Of a stretch of DNA of 64,000 nt, positions 1-12,740 are shown in pieces (position 1 is the stretch's first letter; each line of letters starts with the position of its first letter). The stretch is from positions 1,178,001 through 1,242,000 of the forward strand of contig NOWV01000002.1 of the NCBI GenBank assembly GCA_003344405.1. The letters run 5' to 3'. The position numbers and the translations under genes are program-made. This DNA is from Trichoplax sp. H2. Taxonomy: Eukaryota > Placozoa > Uniplacotomia > Trichoplacea. The notes under the pieces were generated by a model. That model made no database searches and was not told where the DNA came from. It saw only the letters and a list, made by a program, of their open reading frames with translations.

Positions 1-350
1 GAATTCTATTGTAGGCTATGGCTTATACTACATGAATAATCATTTTTTTGACACATCGTTGGCAATGAGCTCCGTAAATGCTTTACCTGTCATTGCTTTG
101 TCATTTCATGACCAAGAGCCTTGATTATTATATGTTATAGAAGATTTTGCTATACATGTATGAATTCTATTGTAGGCTATGGCTTATACTACATGAATAA
201 TCATTTTTTTGATACATCGTTGGCAATGAGCTCCGTAAATGCTTTACCTGCCATTGCTTTGTCATTTCATTACTGAGATTATGCATGGAGAACCTTGATT
301 ATTGTATGTTATAGGAGATTTTGCTATACCTGTATGAATTCTATTGCAAA
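1..350. repeat. Tandem repeat, about 2.1 copies of a 161-174 bp unit
   Basis: A unit beginning GAATTCTATTG starts at 1, again at 162, and a third partial copy starts at 336. Copies 1 and 2 agree almost base for base over their first 90 bases or so; copy 2 has a short insertion in its second half. No coding potential is visible. The array may extend beyond the left edge of the window. Confidence 0.9.
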
Positions 351-365
351 CTCGAGAGTATCGAT

Positions 366-396
366 GCCATTTCCGTACGTTGAGTACGGAAATGGC
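366..396. repeat. Perfect 13-bp inverted repeat (hairpin)
   Basis: Arms 366-378 and 384-396 are exact reverse complements separated by the 5-base loop GTTGA. The hairpin sits just downstream of the third, truncated copy of the preceding tandem repeat. Confidence 0.85.
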
Positions 397-1898
397 GCAT
401 TACTTACTAGGAAAATGTTGCAGACTGTGAACTCTGTGCCGTGACCGCGTACTACGTTCTACAGACAGCATGGAAAATGAGTGCTGCTTCCGCACTTGAG
501 TGGAGCCATGGTCTTTCTCAATCGATCCAAATGCATCATGATCACTATTTACCTATTGGCTATCGGTAATATCTACTTTAAATTGATAGTTTTTACTATT
601 ATGATGCATCGGCAGCTACTAATGCTACTCTACGCTATGGACTGTAGACATGAATCCTACAAATGATCATTCAAAATACCGGACATGGCATCCCTTTCTG
701 TATTTGTCTGCTATTCTATGGCGGCTTTATTGACGATGACAAAGTTGAACACTGGATTTGCATCGTATAGTAAAAGTGTTGGAAGTGTTCAACCGATGCA
801 AAACAATACCAATGTTCAAGTCAGTTGAAAGTGGACAGATATAGACTAACTTTCACGTTGAGTGAGCTTACAAGTAAGGAAAGAAAATTCAGTTCATTAT
901 CAAGAGGGGAAAATGGATAGCGACGAGCATAACAGTCGCATCGCTGTATGGTACATGTGTAAGTATTGTAGGGTAGAGTATAGCAGCCATTGGCAATGTT
1001 ATGACACTCTTCAAGTATACTTGCATCAGGGAAAAAGCAGAGTAATAATTAGGGACTACTAAGCCCTTGATAGGATTGTAGCAATGCTGCCCTAACCGCA
1101 AGTTCTTGCTAATACTGCAGGAATAGTAGTATACTTGAAAAAGTCAGCAGTAACAATGGTTAGTCATGATATCGTCGTCAATCGATCGGACATGACTGCC
1201 CAAGGGATTGAATAAGAAAGGCTAACCATTAGTCCAGTAGGGTAAAGGCGAGTATTTTCAAGGTAAAATAGTCCGAAGAAAAGGAGATGAGATACTGTAA
1301 ATTGGAATTGTTGTTTGAGGATTGCAACACCATGGTGCTACAAGGTCTAGTCACTAGTGAGTTTAAAGGATAGCGTAGCACTCTACGAGTCCGATACAAA
1401 TTCAAGTTGGCTATCGAAAGTGGTCAATCGCGACTCATTTTGAGTATCTTCCTTCTTCAGGAAATTTAGCTGCAAACTGAAAATTCAACGTGTATCATTG
1501 CATAATGTGCCATTAGTCTCTCTACAATCGACTACATACTGCAAGTAAATTTCAAGTAGTTGCTCCATGTGATTAGAGTAGCGTTTTCATTGTCGTAGCT
1601 GACATCTTACGCTACTGCGAGCCTGATGTTGACACATAACGTGATTTGATGGAGTACTTACGTCGTTGGCAAAAGGGAGAGATGTTGCTAGCACAGGTTT
1701 TACTTGAAGGCAAGACTTGTATCGATGATATCAGCAAGAATTTGGCGATTCTTGACGCCACTTTACCAGTAGCAATCTCTTGAAAGCAGTAAAATCAATC
1801 TTTCGCCAGAAAAGATTTTCTCGCCTATTTGGACATACTATAGGACAGCACAGTCAAGAATCTTCTGCTTCGCCTACAGTCCTCTTCAGCACGACCTT
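397..1898. other. Intergenic, nothing recognised
   Basis: Only short ORFs without family resemblance are present, and I could not chain splice sites into a coding model. I see no RNA gene or repeat structure here. Confidence 0.5.
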
Positions 1899-3072
1899 AC
1901 CGTATGCAGTACACAACACTGTACACTGTACACTGTAGCGGCAAGGAGGGAAAGCTGGGAAATCCACAAGATCACGTGTCCTACGGTACATTGTACACTG
2001 TAGGCAGGGAGTGTACTGTACACTGTGGCTACTGGACGGTGTCAGCCAGTTCACTTGACCGTCGCTGTCTCCACCACTCGGTCCGGCCCAGTCCAGTTCG
2101 AGCTGAATCGCTCATTTTTGAACCCAACCCTTCAATTACGGAACGGAGCCGATCGGTTCTAGAGCCGACAGTTCGGTTCGGAGTCCACCTTGAGCCGTCA
2201 GTTCAATATGGACAGTAGTACCCGTACGTAGTTATAGTGTACAGTATTGGAGAAGTCACGGACTTACGGACGTAAGTTACGGTCTACCGTATGCAGTACA
2301 GTACTGTACTGTACTGTACTGTACAGTATACTGTCTGGACTGTAGTGGCAAGGAGGGAAATCAACGAAATCCACATGGTCACGGGTTTTATAGTACATTG
2401 TACACTGTAGAACTACACTGTACACTGTACTGTACACTGTGGCCACTGGACGGTGTCAGCCAATTCACTTGACCGTCGCTATCCCCTCGACTCGGTCCAG
2501 TCCAGTCCAGTTCACAGTCGAGCTGAATCGCTCATTTTTGAACCCAACCATTCAATTACGGAACGAAGCCGATCGGTTCGGAGTCCACCTTGAGCCGTCG
2601 GTTCAATATGGACAGTACCCGTACGTAGTTATACTGAGTATTGGAGAAGTCACGGACTTACGGACGTAAGTTACGGTCTACCGTATGCAGTACATTATTA
2701 AACTGTACACTGTCTGGACTGTAGCGGCAAGGAGGGAAATCAACGAAATCCACATGATCACATGTTTCACAGTACATTGTACACTGTAGGCAGGGAGTGT
2801 ACTGTACACTGTGGCTACTGGACTGTGTCAGCCAGTTCACTTGACCGTCGCTGTTCCCACCACTCGGTCCAGTCCAGTCCAGTTCCCAGTCGGGCTGAAT
2901 CGCTCATTTTTTGAACCCAACCCTTCAATTACGGAACGGAGCCAATCGGTTCTAGAGCCGACAGTTCGGTTCGGAGTCCACCTTGAGCCGTCGGTTCAAT
3001 ATGAACAGTACCCGTATGCAGTGATAGAGTATTGGAGAAGTCACGGACTTACGGACGTAAGTTTCGGTCTAG
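1899..3072. repeat. Three tandem copies of a unit of about 390 bp
   Basis: Units start at the ACCGTATGCAGTA motif at about 1899, 2286 and 2680. Each carries a TACACTGTA-rich segment, a GCGGCAAGGAGGGAAA block, a CACTTGACCGTCGCT block, a CTCATTTTTGAACCCAACC block and a terminal ACTTAC-GGAC-GTAAGT inverted repeat. ORFs in the copies are alike only because the DNA is repeated. The base composition is richer in G+C than the surroundings. The class of element is unknown. Confidence 0.85.
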
Positions 3073-3519
3073 GAATCAGGTGCAAGTCTTCCAACTTCTT
3101 ATACAGTACAGTATACCAATATAATAATAATAATACATACACATCAAGAATACATAGCCCGGCGAACTTTGATGCTGCTCTTGGCAATGTTACAGCAAGT
3201 ACTTGACGGTTGGAAAGGGGGCCGTAATTGAAAAGAACATCCAACGAAAGGATAAACTATTTTATCCATGTTTACCATTTTAGGATCTGTTTCCATCGTG
3301 ATAGTCGCAAAGGAAGTACGCTACAGAGAGACACCCACCGGACGACCCGTTCCGTTGTAAATCCCTTACCAACCAACCAACGGGTAGCATAACGCCATTC
3401 CAGTAGACTGCAGTTACAGTACTATGGGGAGTATTTTTGCGCCAGTCGAAATGGGGAAGATGGAGGCATGGACTACTCGTTGTACTGTATAAAACTGCAC
3501 TGTAGAACACAGTATGGAC

Positions 3520-4200
3520 AGCCATGACTACGGTTGGACAGACATGCCAAGCATCAAATGATAGTATTAATACAGTATGAATAGTCTACAGTATAGTACT
3601 GAGAACACAGTATGGCATTACAGCCATGACTACAGTAGGACAGCCATGCAAAAAGCAAGACAGTATGGCATGACAGGCAGTACGGTTGGACAGACATGCA
3701 AAGCATCAAATGATGGTATGAATACAGAGTATGAATAACAGTATGAATAGTCTACTGTACAGTATAGTACTGAGAACACAATATGGCATGACAGCCACGA
3801 CTACAGACCTACAGTAGGACAGACACACAAAGCATCAAGCAAGTCGGTATGGCATGACTACAGTAGGACAGACATGCAAAGCATAAAGCAAGACAGCATG
3901 GCATGACAGGCAGTACGGTTGGACAGACATGCAAAGCATCAAATGATAGTATGAATACGGTATGAATAGTCTACTATACAGTATAGTACTAACAACACAG
4001 TATGGCATGAGAGCCACAACTACAGACCTACAATTGGACAGACACGCAAAGCATCAAGCAAGTCAGTATAGCATGACAGCCATGACTACGGTTGGACAGA
4101 CATGTAAAGCAGAAAGCAACACAGGATAGTATGACAGCCATGACTGCAGACCTACTGTAGGACAGACATGCCCAGCATCCACACGACGCCAGGCTACAGT
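3520..4200. repeat. Irregular tandem repeats rich in ACAGTATGGCATGACAGCC
   Basis: Phrases such as GGACAGACATGCAAAGCATCAA, GTATGAATAGTCTAC and ACAGTATGGCATGACAGCCATGACTAC recur many times with variable spacing. This is a degenerate, internally rearranged satellite-like block ending shortly before the TMED gene. No coding function is apparent. Confidence 0.8.
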
Positions 4201-4390
4201 ACCTAGTCGCAGCTACAGTACAAGCTATCCTAAGTTGGACACGTATGCATCGTCGACTCTACTGCACATGCGTGGTGTCCATCTCGATCGCCCCAAGCGA
4301 AATCGACGCCTACGACATTAGCATCAAATCCGCAATCGCTGTTGGACTTTCGCATTTAGTCGATTAATCCATGTACAAAGTGGCCAAAGG

Positions 4391-6887
4391 ATGCTTAAGA
4401 ACGACAGGATATGGATTACTTCACTATTATTGCTATTGGTTACATGTTCTTGGTGTGTAGAATTAACCTTTGAATTGCCTGACAATTCTGTCGAGTGTTT
4501 CTACGAAGATCTAACCAAGAATGGTAAAACAACGCTTGAATATCAAGTAGGTTCTTTGAGTGGATGTCTTACTTTCCACTTTCTTTAATCACGATATTCA
4601 TGTCTACTCAAGTCGCGTTTTTTTCCCCCCCTCCATGACTGGTTCCAATTATCCATGTTAAGCCATTTTAATGCCTACCCTATCCATAGTCATGTCCATT
4701 TTTCCATCTTCAAATGATTGGCGTAGTACAATACTGTGCGTATGTCATCATCATAATCGATATCCTAATCAGAAGCCGGGTGGGGTGTCCAAGAAGGGGA
4801 AAAAAAGGCTTCCTCTTCACGCTATAGGCTCTACTTTACTTTCTATTTTCTCAAAAGAAAGTCTTATAGTCATTGATCAGTAGTAGTTGTCAGTTATAGC
4901 AAGAAGAGGAAATTGCTGCCGACGCTTTGGAGATTGGTATGGACTACATCAAGTGTGACGAATCAACCAAACACAATTTCTCAAATACTGGATTACGCGT
5001 ACGTCGTCTACGCGTAGTTCTTATAAGAAACAAGGGTCTTTAAAATGAGATCAATCCAACGATATCCATTCTACTCTACAGCATAATCCATTGACTTGAT
5101 CCAGTGAGACTAAAATCTTCTTCTGAACAATTAAATGCTACTTGTCAAACTCTGTACAGCAAAATAGGTCTTGTATGTTATTCAAGTACCAACAAATTCG
5201 TCCAGAAATAAACCATGACCTACTCAATGAAGATGGTTGAGCGATTACAGTGTTAATCCATGGCTTTCATATCATCAAGTTAAAACTTTTGTGTGTAAGC
5301 TCTACAAATACCTATAGTATGCTTATTCTTAGTTGTTAATCCGCAAAATATCTCGTCACCTACTCGAGTAGAGGAGTACTCAATAACAATTCTGCCAATC
5401 ATTCCTTCCAATTAGACCTTGTTGGACTATCAATGCTTTCACAGACTTTACCGTTCTCGACCGTATTTCAAGTTTCATGCCTGTTATCCAGCAGGTAGTT
5501 CTAGTCAATCCATGTCCTTATTGATCACATAGAGCCAAATTGATACGTTATGTTAATTGTATAAATGCTATGTATTCACAAAATTGAATGGTTTCTGCTT
5601 GCATGAAGTCAACATTCGTGGAATGATAAGCTCTGTTAGTTTGTCTTGTCTAGGACAGTGTATGGCTACAGTGTCGTCAAGGATTCATCGTTTAGTAAGT
5701 CTGGATTTTGAATTTGAAGCAATGGCCTATGTCAGCATTTGTACTTTATACTGTATCCCTATATCAATCACGATAATGGATCTACTTGTTCAATGTCTAT
5801 ATATAATGTTAACGAGAGCATGGACTACGAAACTATGATTTTTTCAGTAGTCCATGACTAGACGTTAGTTACGCCTAAGGTAATTTAGGCTTTCAGGCGG
5901 CTTCTCTTCTCGCTTAAAAGCCGGCTGAAATCATCAAATTCGGATACTGCAGTGACTTTATCGTCTAGCTGACTACGATCTAGCAAATAGATTTAATTTG
6001 TATCCAATTTAGACATATTCTGTATATCTCAGCACTCATAAAAGAGCATCATTTTCAATTAACCAATGATCACACACGGTAAGAACATCATCATCCTACC
6101 TTATAGCAAAAGAGTGCGGTGAATGATCCCATTCGTCATTTCGTTACTACAGTCATTAGGTCGAATAGAATGGGCTAGACGAAATCATCTCCTTGATTAT
6201 CAGTATCCTTTACACAAAAATAGGATAGGCCATGTCAAACTCTCTGCTCGACTAAAGTAGAATGAGGTTTCTCATCTCAACTGTTGTAGAAATAAAATGA
6301 AATACGTATACATTTGCAAATGGGTTAGCCTAACAACGGATTCGATTAACAAGTACTTTTTGTTCACAGCTTGTTAACTCTACTCCATTATTTCAACTCC
6401 GTTTTCTCTGTTGTAGGTACTTTCTGGTGGAAATTACGATGTCGATGTGGTTATAAAAGGTCCAGATTCCGGTCAGATATACTCTGGCCAAAGAAAACAG
6501 TATGACAGCCATACGTTTTCAGCGGAGTCCGATGGCGTTTACAGTTTCTGCTTTAGCAACGAGTTTTCATCATTTACTCATAAAGTCATCTACTTTGATC
6601 TAGTCGTAGGTGATGAAGCACCTATTTTGGATAGACTGAACAAGAAGCAATCAGCTCTGACACAATTAGAGAGTTCATGTGTGAACATTCATGAAAATTT
6701 GAACGTTTTGATCGACGTTCAGACTCATCACCGTAATCGAGAATCTGCTGGAAGGAATTTAGCTGAATTATTAAACGAGCGAGTATCATATTGGTCGGTT
6801 GGAGAATCGGTTATTATTGTTATTATAGGCATTGGTCAAGTTTGGCTTTTAAGACGATTTTTTACTACTAAAAAGTCAACTCTGTAA
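4391..6887 (+). CDS. TMED7: p24/TMED family cargo receptor (gamma type, TMED3/7-like)
   Basis: Two coding exons, 4391-4546 and 6417-6887, join in phase 0 across a GT-AG intron of about 1.9 kb, giving 208 residues. In the family, p24 proteins are type I membrane proteins cycling between ER and Golgi in COPI/COPII vesicles. Visible features: signal peptide with a poly-Leu core (about residues 1-22), the ELTFELPDN start of the GOLD domain, the paired GOLD cysteines C36 and C97 (the latter in FCFSNEFSSFTHK), a membrane-proximal heptad-like region containing ALTQLESSC, the RVSYWSVGE motif, one transmembrane segment (about 178-197) and a short cytosolic tail with FF and KK, the usual coat-binding signals. 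Motif wording is nearest TMED7/TMED3. The start ATG is the only one giving a signal peptide. A polyadenylation signal lies 74 bases after the stop. Confidence 0.95.
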
Positions 6888-6960
6888 TACAGCCAAGATA
6901 CTATTTTGCGTATTATGTAAACATTTTTTTTTCCAGTTTCAATCTTCAATTAATAATATC

Positions 6961-6966
6961 AATAAA
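6961..6966 (+). terminator. AATAAA polyadenylation signal for TMED gene
   Basis: Canonical hexamer 74 bases after the TMED stop codon, on the coding strand, in a T-rich/AT-rich context. Confidence 0.6.
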
Positions 6967-7374
6967 TTAATTAATTATATACTGTATGTTCTCTTTTCCT
7001 TAAATAAAAATTGGTTTCACCACGGTCTAAATTTTTGGGTTTGTACTGCTATGACTATCCAATATCTCTCTTACCTTGTTATTTACGGTACTACAAACTG
7101 AAATGGATCTTTTGCGTGCTACTAAAGATGCGTGCATCACTATCTTTTTTTAATAGTGTCGTATTCATTGACAATGTTAGAGCTAATATCTGCTTAAAAT
7201 CCCATTGCATGAGTTGTACTCTGGATTGATATTGAAGTTTGCAAAGGTATGAAATTACTCTAGAAAGTTACTATCATTCTATCACTGTATAGAGCTGGAC
7301 GAATGCAGTTCCATCAGTGTTGAGCAACTGCATTTATTAGACATTAAATTGGTATTGTAAAATGGGCAGGACTC

Positions 7375-7760
7375 ACCAGAGTACTCAGAACATGGAAGCT
7401 ATCGTTCCATGTTGTTGCTAAATTCATGACTCCTATAATATTCCAATTTCATGAAATGACAGTCCATGATGGCAATGCTCAGAACACGAAGCTATCGCTC
7501 CATGTTATTGCTAAATGCATGACTCCTTCAATATTCCAATTTCATGAAATGACAGTCCATGATGGTAGTACTCAGAACGACGAAGCTATCATTCCATGTT
7601 GCTAAATTCAAGACTCCTTCAATATTCCAATTTCATGAAATGACAGTCCATGATGGTAGTACTCCGAACACGAAGCTATCGTTCCATAGTATTACTAAAT
7701 TCATGACTCCTTCAATATTCCAATTTCATGTAATGACTCTTCATGATGGCAATACCAACG
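7375..7760. repeat. Tandem repeat, about four copies of a unit near 92 bp
   Basis: The phrase CTCAGAACACGAAGCTATCGTTCCATG recurs with small changes near 7383, 7478, 7570 and 7662, each followed by ATTCATGACTCCTTCAATATTCCAATTTCATGAAATGACAGTCCATGATGG in variant form. The copies are several percent diverged. The ORF through them is a by-product of the repeat. Confidence 0.85.
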
Positions 7761-8549
7761 TTCCGCACTTGATTTTCATTTTGCAAGTACTCATGACATC
7801 TGTCTCGTCAATCTCTTCCTTTCCCTTCGATGATCGTATTCGTTTTAGCTCAGCAGGACATTGCCGCTATCACTTTCATTTTATTTTCATTTGACAATCA
7901 GCTATCAATGCAGGTCCAAGGCCAGCATGCCATCCTCGATTGCAGAGTTAGTGATGTAATGGAGCATCCGCTTTCTGTTGTATCCATATTGTTGACATAG
8001 TCCTAAATGAGTGCAATATCCTATTTGCATACACAGTACATAGAGACTGCACTAAAGTGAGATTATTTGGACGTCTTATTACAGTCTGTCTAAAGTCTTC
8101 CAAATTCTCATGCCTACAAAAGTATAATATTGCGATGGGCAGTCAAGGCAGTATAAACTTGCACCATCATAATCAGTAAATAGTAGAACAGAGTTGTCCT
8201 ATTCCTTCCCATCACGAGACTTGCTGTTGTGTTGTGGACTGTACAATATATTACGTTGTAGTTGTTTATAAGCGGAATACAAGAGTCGAATTTTCTCGCT
8301 GATCTTGAGTTAAAAGTTAATTTCATCAGCTATACTCTGGTCCCATCGTACACGCCTGGAAGGAGAGAAATCGAGCAAGATTCCAAAATGGTACAACAAT
8401 AATTCTAGTCAAAAAATGTCGCCCATGTCTGATTACTCTATTGATTATAATAATGTAATGCATTGCAAAATGAACGTGGATGACGGTGAAATTCTATATC
8501 ATATTGTTGTGAATAATTTGGGACTGTTATCGAGTTGATCCTTTCATGG

Positions 8550-9000
8550 AGGATTTTTTTTCCTGCCGTAGACCATTACTTCTCTATCAGCATGCATTGA
8601 CGTAGGATAGAGTTGCAAGAATTGTCCCAATTTCATCACCACTATCTTTAGTAATGCTGTTGGCTTACCATAAAATTCAATGAAATGATCAGTCTCTATG
8701 CAATGTAGATAGATTATGAAGTTTTCTTGATGACATTTGTTCACAGTACTTTCATATCAGCAAGTAACTAGTCTACAGTATTTATTTTATTTTTCTGCTG
8801 TAGACCACCACTTCTCTATCAGCATACATTGGCATATAATAGAGTTGCAAGAATTGTCCCAATTTCATCACCACTAACTTTAGTAATGTTGTTGGCTTAC
8901 CATAAAATTCAATGAAATGATCAATCTCTATGCAATGTAGATAGATTATGAAGTTTTCTTGATGACATTTGTTCACAGCACTTTCATTTACGGTTGAACT
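8550..9000. repeat. Direct duplication of about 200 bp, offset near 240 bp
   Basis: The segment from about 8555 to 8755 is repeated at about 8795 to 8995 with few differences; a shared landmark is GAGTTGCAAGAATTGTCCCAATTTCATCACCACTA. Both copies contain the same minus-strand ORF stretch (starting MNKCHQENFIIYLHC in the translation), which therefore appears twice. Confidence 0.85.
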
Positions 9001-9350
9001 AGTTATCAAATAACAAAACGCCTTCTGAAGCATATGTATAAATATACAAATGACCATCAGCAAGTAGCTACCATAGTCTGCAGTATTGATTTTAACGTCG
9101 ATATCATAGCAGTATCGAATGTACAACATATGGATTAAGAAATGAGTTCAATCATTTAATAGTTCGAATTGTTGATAGGCTGAATTAATATTCTAATTGA
9201 TGAAATACAGCAACATATTACTCTAAAATCGTACTGACAATTTCATACTGACTTGGAATTTGGAAAGCAAGTCGATTCAACGTAATCGTTTTCGTCTGAT
9301 AATTTTATTATTCTTCATGATACTGCCATTAACTTATATCACTTTCTATC

Positions 9351-11784
9351 ATGGTAATGGAACAGGCCGCCGAATTACCTCAGCAATCTATTGAAAGTAA
9401 GTAACAAACTTTCATTATGATGTTCTAATCCATACATAAAATGCACCCTACTGATTGAAATTGTAGCCAAATAATAGTATAGGATAGAAATTGAATAGAG
9501 CCAACTTTCGAATTTACTCCAGGTTATTGTTAGCGATTAGTATGAGTAGTTTACTGCATAGAGGTTTTTACCTCTATGGTGAAGAATATTAATAAGTAAA
9601 ACTAACGTTGCAGTCTTACAGGAAGTTGATCATTTACTTAACACACACAAAGAAAATATGGATGTTATTGCAACTTCCAGTTGCGAAATTCTACGATCCT
9701 GTATATGCCAATTTGACACTCTAATGCAATGTAGTACTGTAGTCGTATGAATATTTGTTGTGAGAATATTATCCCCGTAGCGCAGTCCAAATCCATTCGT
9801 GATTGTACTACCTAGCTACAGCATTAACATTTCAATATAAATCATGAGTTCAAAGTGATGACCAATGTCTTGCATCTATTCCTTTCGTTGACTTCTTTGA
9901 TAGGAATGATTCAATTAAAGATAGGAATGATTCGATTAAACGAATCATTTGTTGAGCTGTATAGTGTACATCTTTGAAAATTAGATTATATGCTGCAGTC
10001 CTATCATTGATGATAATTAATGATATCTCTCTCTCTCTCTATAATTATTATTCATTACTCAAGCTAGTGAGGGAAGTAGTAGCTGGTGACATGAGTAGAT
10101 TTCATCTGGACTCCAACTTAATTATTTCTGAAGTAAATCTTTAGTGTCCTCGGAGCTTGCTAGCAAAATGGCGTATTAAATAGAACTGCAAAGCATAGTC
10201 TCGTAAAGTTTACTCGATTTTACTACTGTTCTACATTCTGTAGCCTGTTGCTAAGAATGCTTAATCCCAAGTGTGAAGTATGAGCTGTACAGTGTACGTC
10301 TTGAAAATTAGATTATATGCTGCAGTCCTATCATTGATTATTATTCATTACTCAAGCTAGTGAAGAAAGAGTCGCTGGTGGCATGAGTACATTTCGCCTA
10401 GACTCCAACTTAATTATTTCTGAAGTAAATCAATAGTATCCTCGGAGCTTGCTAGTAAAATGGCGTATTAAATAGAACTGCAAAGCATAGTCCCGTAAAG
10501 TTTACTCGATTTTACTACTGTTCAGAAACATTCTGTAGCCTGTTGCTAAGAATGCTTAATCCCAAGTATGAATTTAGAAGAGATTAGTTCTTCGCTCAGA
10601 TTCACTCTATCATTGTTTTACAACCATTTTAATAAAATCAGTTTGTGTACTGCATAAAACTGCCAAGTGCAGTCCTAGAAAGTTTATTTGACTTAGTACC
10701 ATTAACCATTCTTTATTCTGTTGCTGACAAGCTAGTGCTTCGCTCAGATAAAATGGATCATTTCTTGTTTTATAACACTTTAATACAATCAGCTTTTTTG
10801 TCAGTATAAAGTATATCAACTTGAACTTATCAAGTCCTGAGGAATGATAATTCAAACGTAAAATTTTCAACATATCAAGGATATGCAATGGTATTTCATT
10901 ACAGTCTTATGCTAATTTTTACTAACCAGGATTTAAAGAATGCTTCAACTATTACGATTTCAATCATACGGGTACGATAGCAATGGATCAGCTATCGCTT
11001 GTAATGCAATCTCTAGAATTCTATCCAACACAATTGGAACTTAAAGAGATTATTCGCCAATACGATAGACGAGGTGATTATCATTTATCGATAGACTGCT
11101 GTAAATGGAGTCAATCAATATCTAGTTTAAATAGTAACTAGAGACTCGTACAAATGCCGTGATAAAATTTGAATCGATTGTAAACGAATATCTTTAATTA
11201 TATACTGCATGACTGTAATAGACTCGTATATTGACGATTATTTAATTGATTTTGATGACTAATGGTATATGTGGAAGGCGTAACATTCCCTGATTTTCTC
11301 GAAATTATGGCTGGTCTGGCACAGAGGAATTTGAACACGGAAATTTTAGAAGCATTCCAAGCTTACGACGAAGCAGGCACTGGTACAATTCACATACGTG
11401 ATCTGAAAAGAATTTTACAGACAACAGGGCAAAAGCTATCGTCTGCGGATAGTATGTATACTAATGGAAATGATTAGTCTTTTAATAGTTCAATTTTACA
11501 AATCGCAACTACAGCACTAAAGTACAACACCATCATCCTTTCCTATAGTTAAGCATGCTATGGAGCTAGCAGGAGCTGGAACTGCTGAAATCATCCATTA
11601 CAGAGGTTGGTCATAATGCAATTATGCTTGTAGATGGTGTACATTTCTAGCATATTTCAGGTTCAATGTAAATGCTTAACTAGATTCTTCATTTGCAATA
11701 GATTTTGTAGGGAAAATAGTTGAGGCTACGAAACAGAACGGTCACCATCAAGATAGCTTGCGTACAAGAACAAAGAAACGATAA
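9351..11784 (+). CDS. Centrin/calmodulin-like EF-hand protein with degenerate loops
   Basis: Five exons (9351-9396, 10930-11073, 11278-11451, 11549-11605, 11702-11784) keep one frame, all joined in phase 1, to give 167 residues. The arrangement of four EF-hand-like helix-loop-helix units and wording such as EILEAFQAYDEAGTGTIH resembles centrins/calmodulin-like proteins. Calcium ligands are largely lost: loop 1 (D-F-N-H-T-G-T-I-A-M-D-Q) lacks the position-12 Glu, loop 2 is shortened to D-R-R-G, loop 3 has D, A, T, T, H, D at the ligand positions, and loop 4 has almost no acids. The C-terminus is basic (RTRTKKR). It probably acts as a structural, calcium-independent partner, for example in a cytoskeletal or ciliary complex; this is inference. 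The acceptor of exon 3 has a weak pyrimidine tract. The first ATG at 9351 is followed by a second, in-frame ATG two codons later, so the exact start is uncertain. Confidence 0.8.
9954..10575. repeat. Direct duplication of about 300 bp in intron 1 of the EF-hand gene
   Basis: A segment starting GAGCTGTA-AGTGTAC at 9954 recurs at 10282. Both copies continue through GATTATATGCTGCAGTCCTATCATTGAT, CTCAAGCTAGTGA and GGAGCTTGCTAG and end at GCTTAATCCCAAGT. Copy 1 has an extra TCTCTCTCTC tract. A more decayed third piece is visible at about 10650-10750. Confidence 0.85.
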
Positions 11785-11930
11785 CTTGCTGCAGTCGAAA
11801 GTAATTTTGGAAGACTTTATACATAGCCCTAGATTGAAGATGTATACGCCGTCTATACAGTAGATTCTACGAGCATATAAAGTAATATGTGTATATTAGG
11901 ATAGTGTATATTATATATATGTGTATATTA

Positions 11931-12740
11931 GGATAGTGATGCACTTTCCTCTATTGCCAGAACGTTGTATTTGAAGTCCTCAGCTATTTCAAGATGAATC
12001 CATATGTATATATATGTGGACACTTGTAAAAGCGTTTATTCTTCCTATACAGAGTTGATTGCTGTTATAACTATCATCGCTACACTCGCTATATATTCAT
12101 TTCGATCTGATATCAATCAACTACGGTGGATAAATACATCCAGCACAATTCTTTAGAATTAATTGAATTTTATTGTTGTACTTCAACGGTTAATGCAGGG
12201 ACTAGTAAATAAGAACCTCATTAGTAGACCCTTGTTGATGGTACTATACACGTCTCTATTACAAATTATAAAGGACAGCATCTAGATTTTTTCAACTATA
12301 AAAATGACGTCCTTGGTACCACCATACAAGTCCAATAGGATAGTGATGCACTTTCCTCTATTGCCAGAACGTTGTATTGGAAGTCTTCAGCTATTTCAAG
12401 ATGAATCCATATGTATATATAGAGAGACACTTGTAAAAGCGTTTATTTTTTCCTATAGAGAGCTGATTGCTGTTATAACTATCCTTACTACACTCGCTAT
12501 ATATTCATTTCGATCTGATATGAATAAATTACGGTGGGTACAACTCTTTAGAATTATGCCTTAATTGAATTTTATAGTTCTACTTCGACGGTTAATGCAG
12601 GGACTAGTAAAGACGAACCTCATGAGTAAACCCTTGCTGATGGTACTATACATTTCTCTATTACAAATTATAAAGGACAGCATCCAGAATATTTTCAACT
12701 ATAAAAATGACGTCCTTGACACCACTATATAAGTTCAAAA
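11931..12740. repeat. Tandem duplication, unit about 407 bp
   Basis: GGATAGTGATGCACTTTCCTCTATTGCCAGAACG starts at 11931 and again at 12338. The copies match through GGTTAATGCAGGGACTAGTAAA and TATAAAGGACAGCATC up to ACTATAAAAATGACGTCCTTG. The plus-strand ORF at 12304-12564 is a chance ORF in copy 2. The unit lies between two convergent genes. Confidence 0.85.

Noticed and set aside
1904-3206. Plus-strand ORFs of 104, 76 and 131 aa with similar sequences
   Set aside because: They follow the tandem DNA repeat, differ in frame and length among copies, and have no motif; similarity is explained by repetition of the DNA.
8544-9129. Minus-strand ORFs of 66 and 115 aa sharing a sequence
   Set aside because: Both lie in the 240-bp direct duplication; no start context, splice partner or family resemblance.
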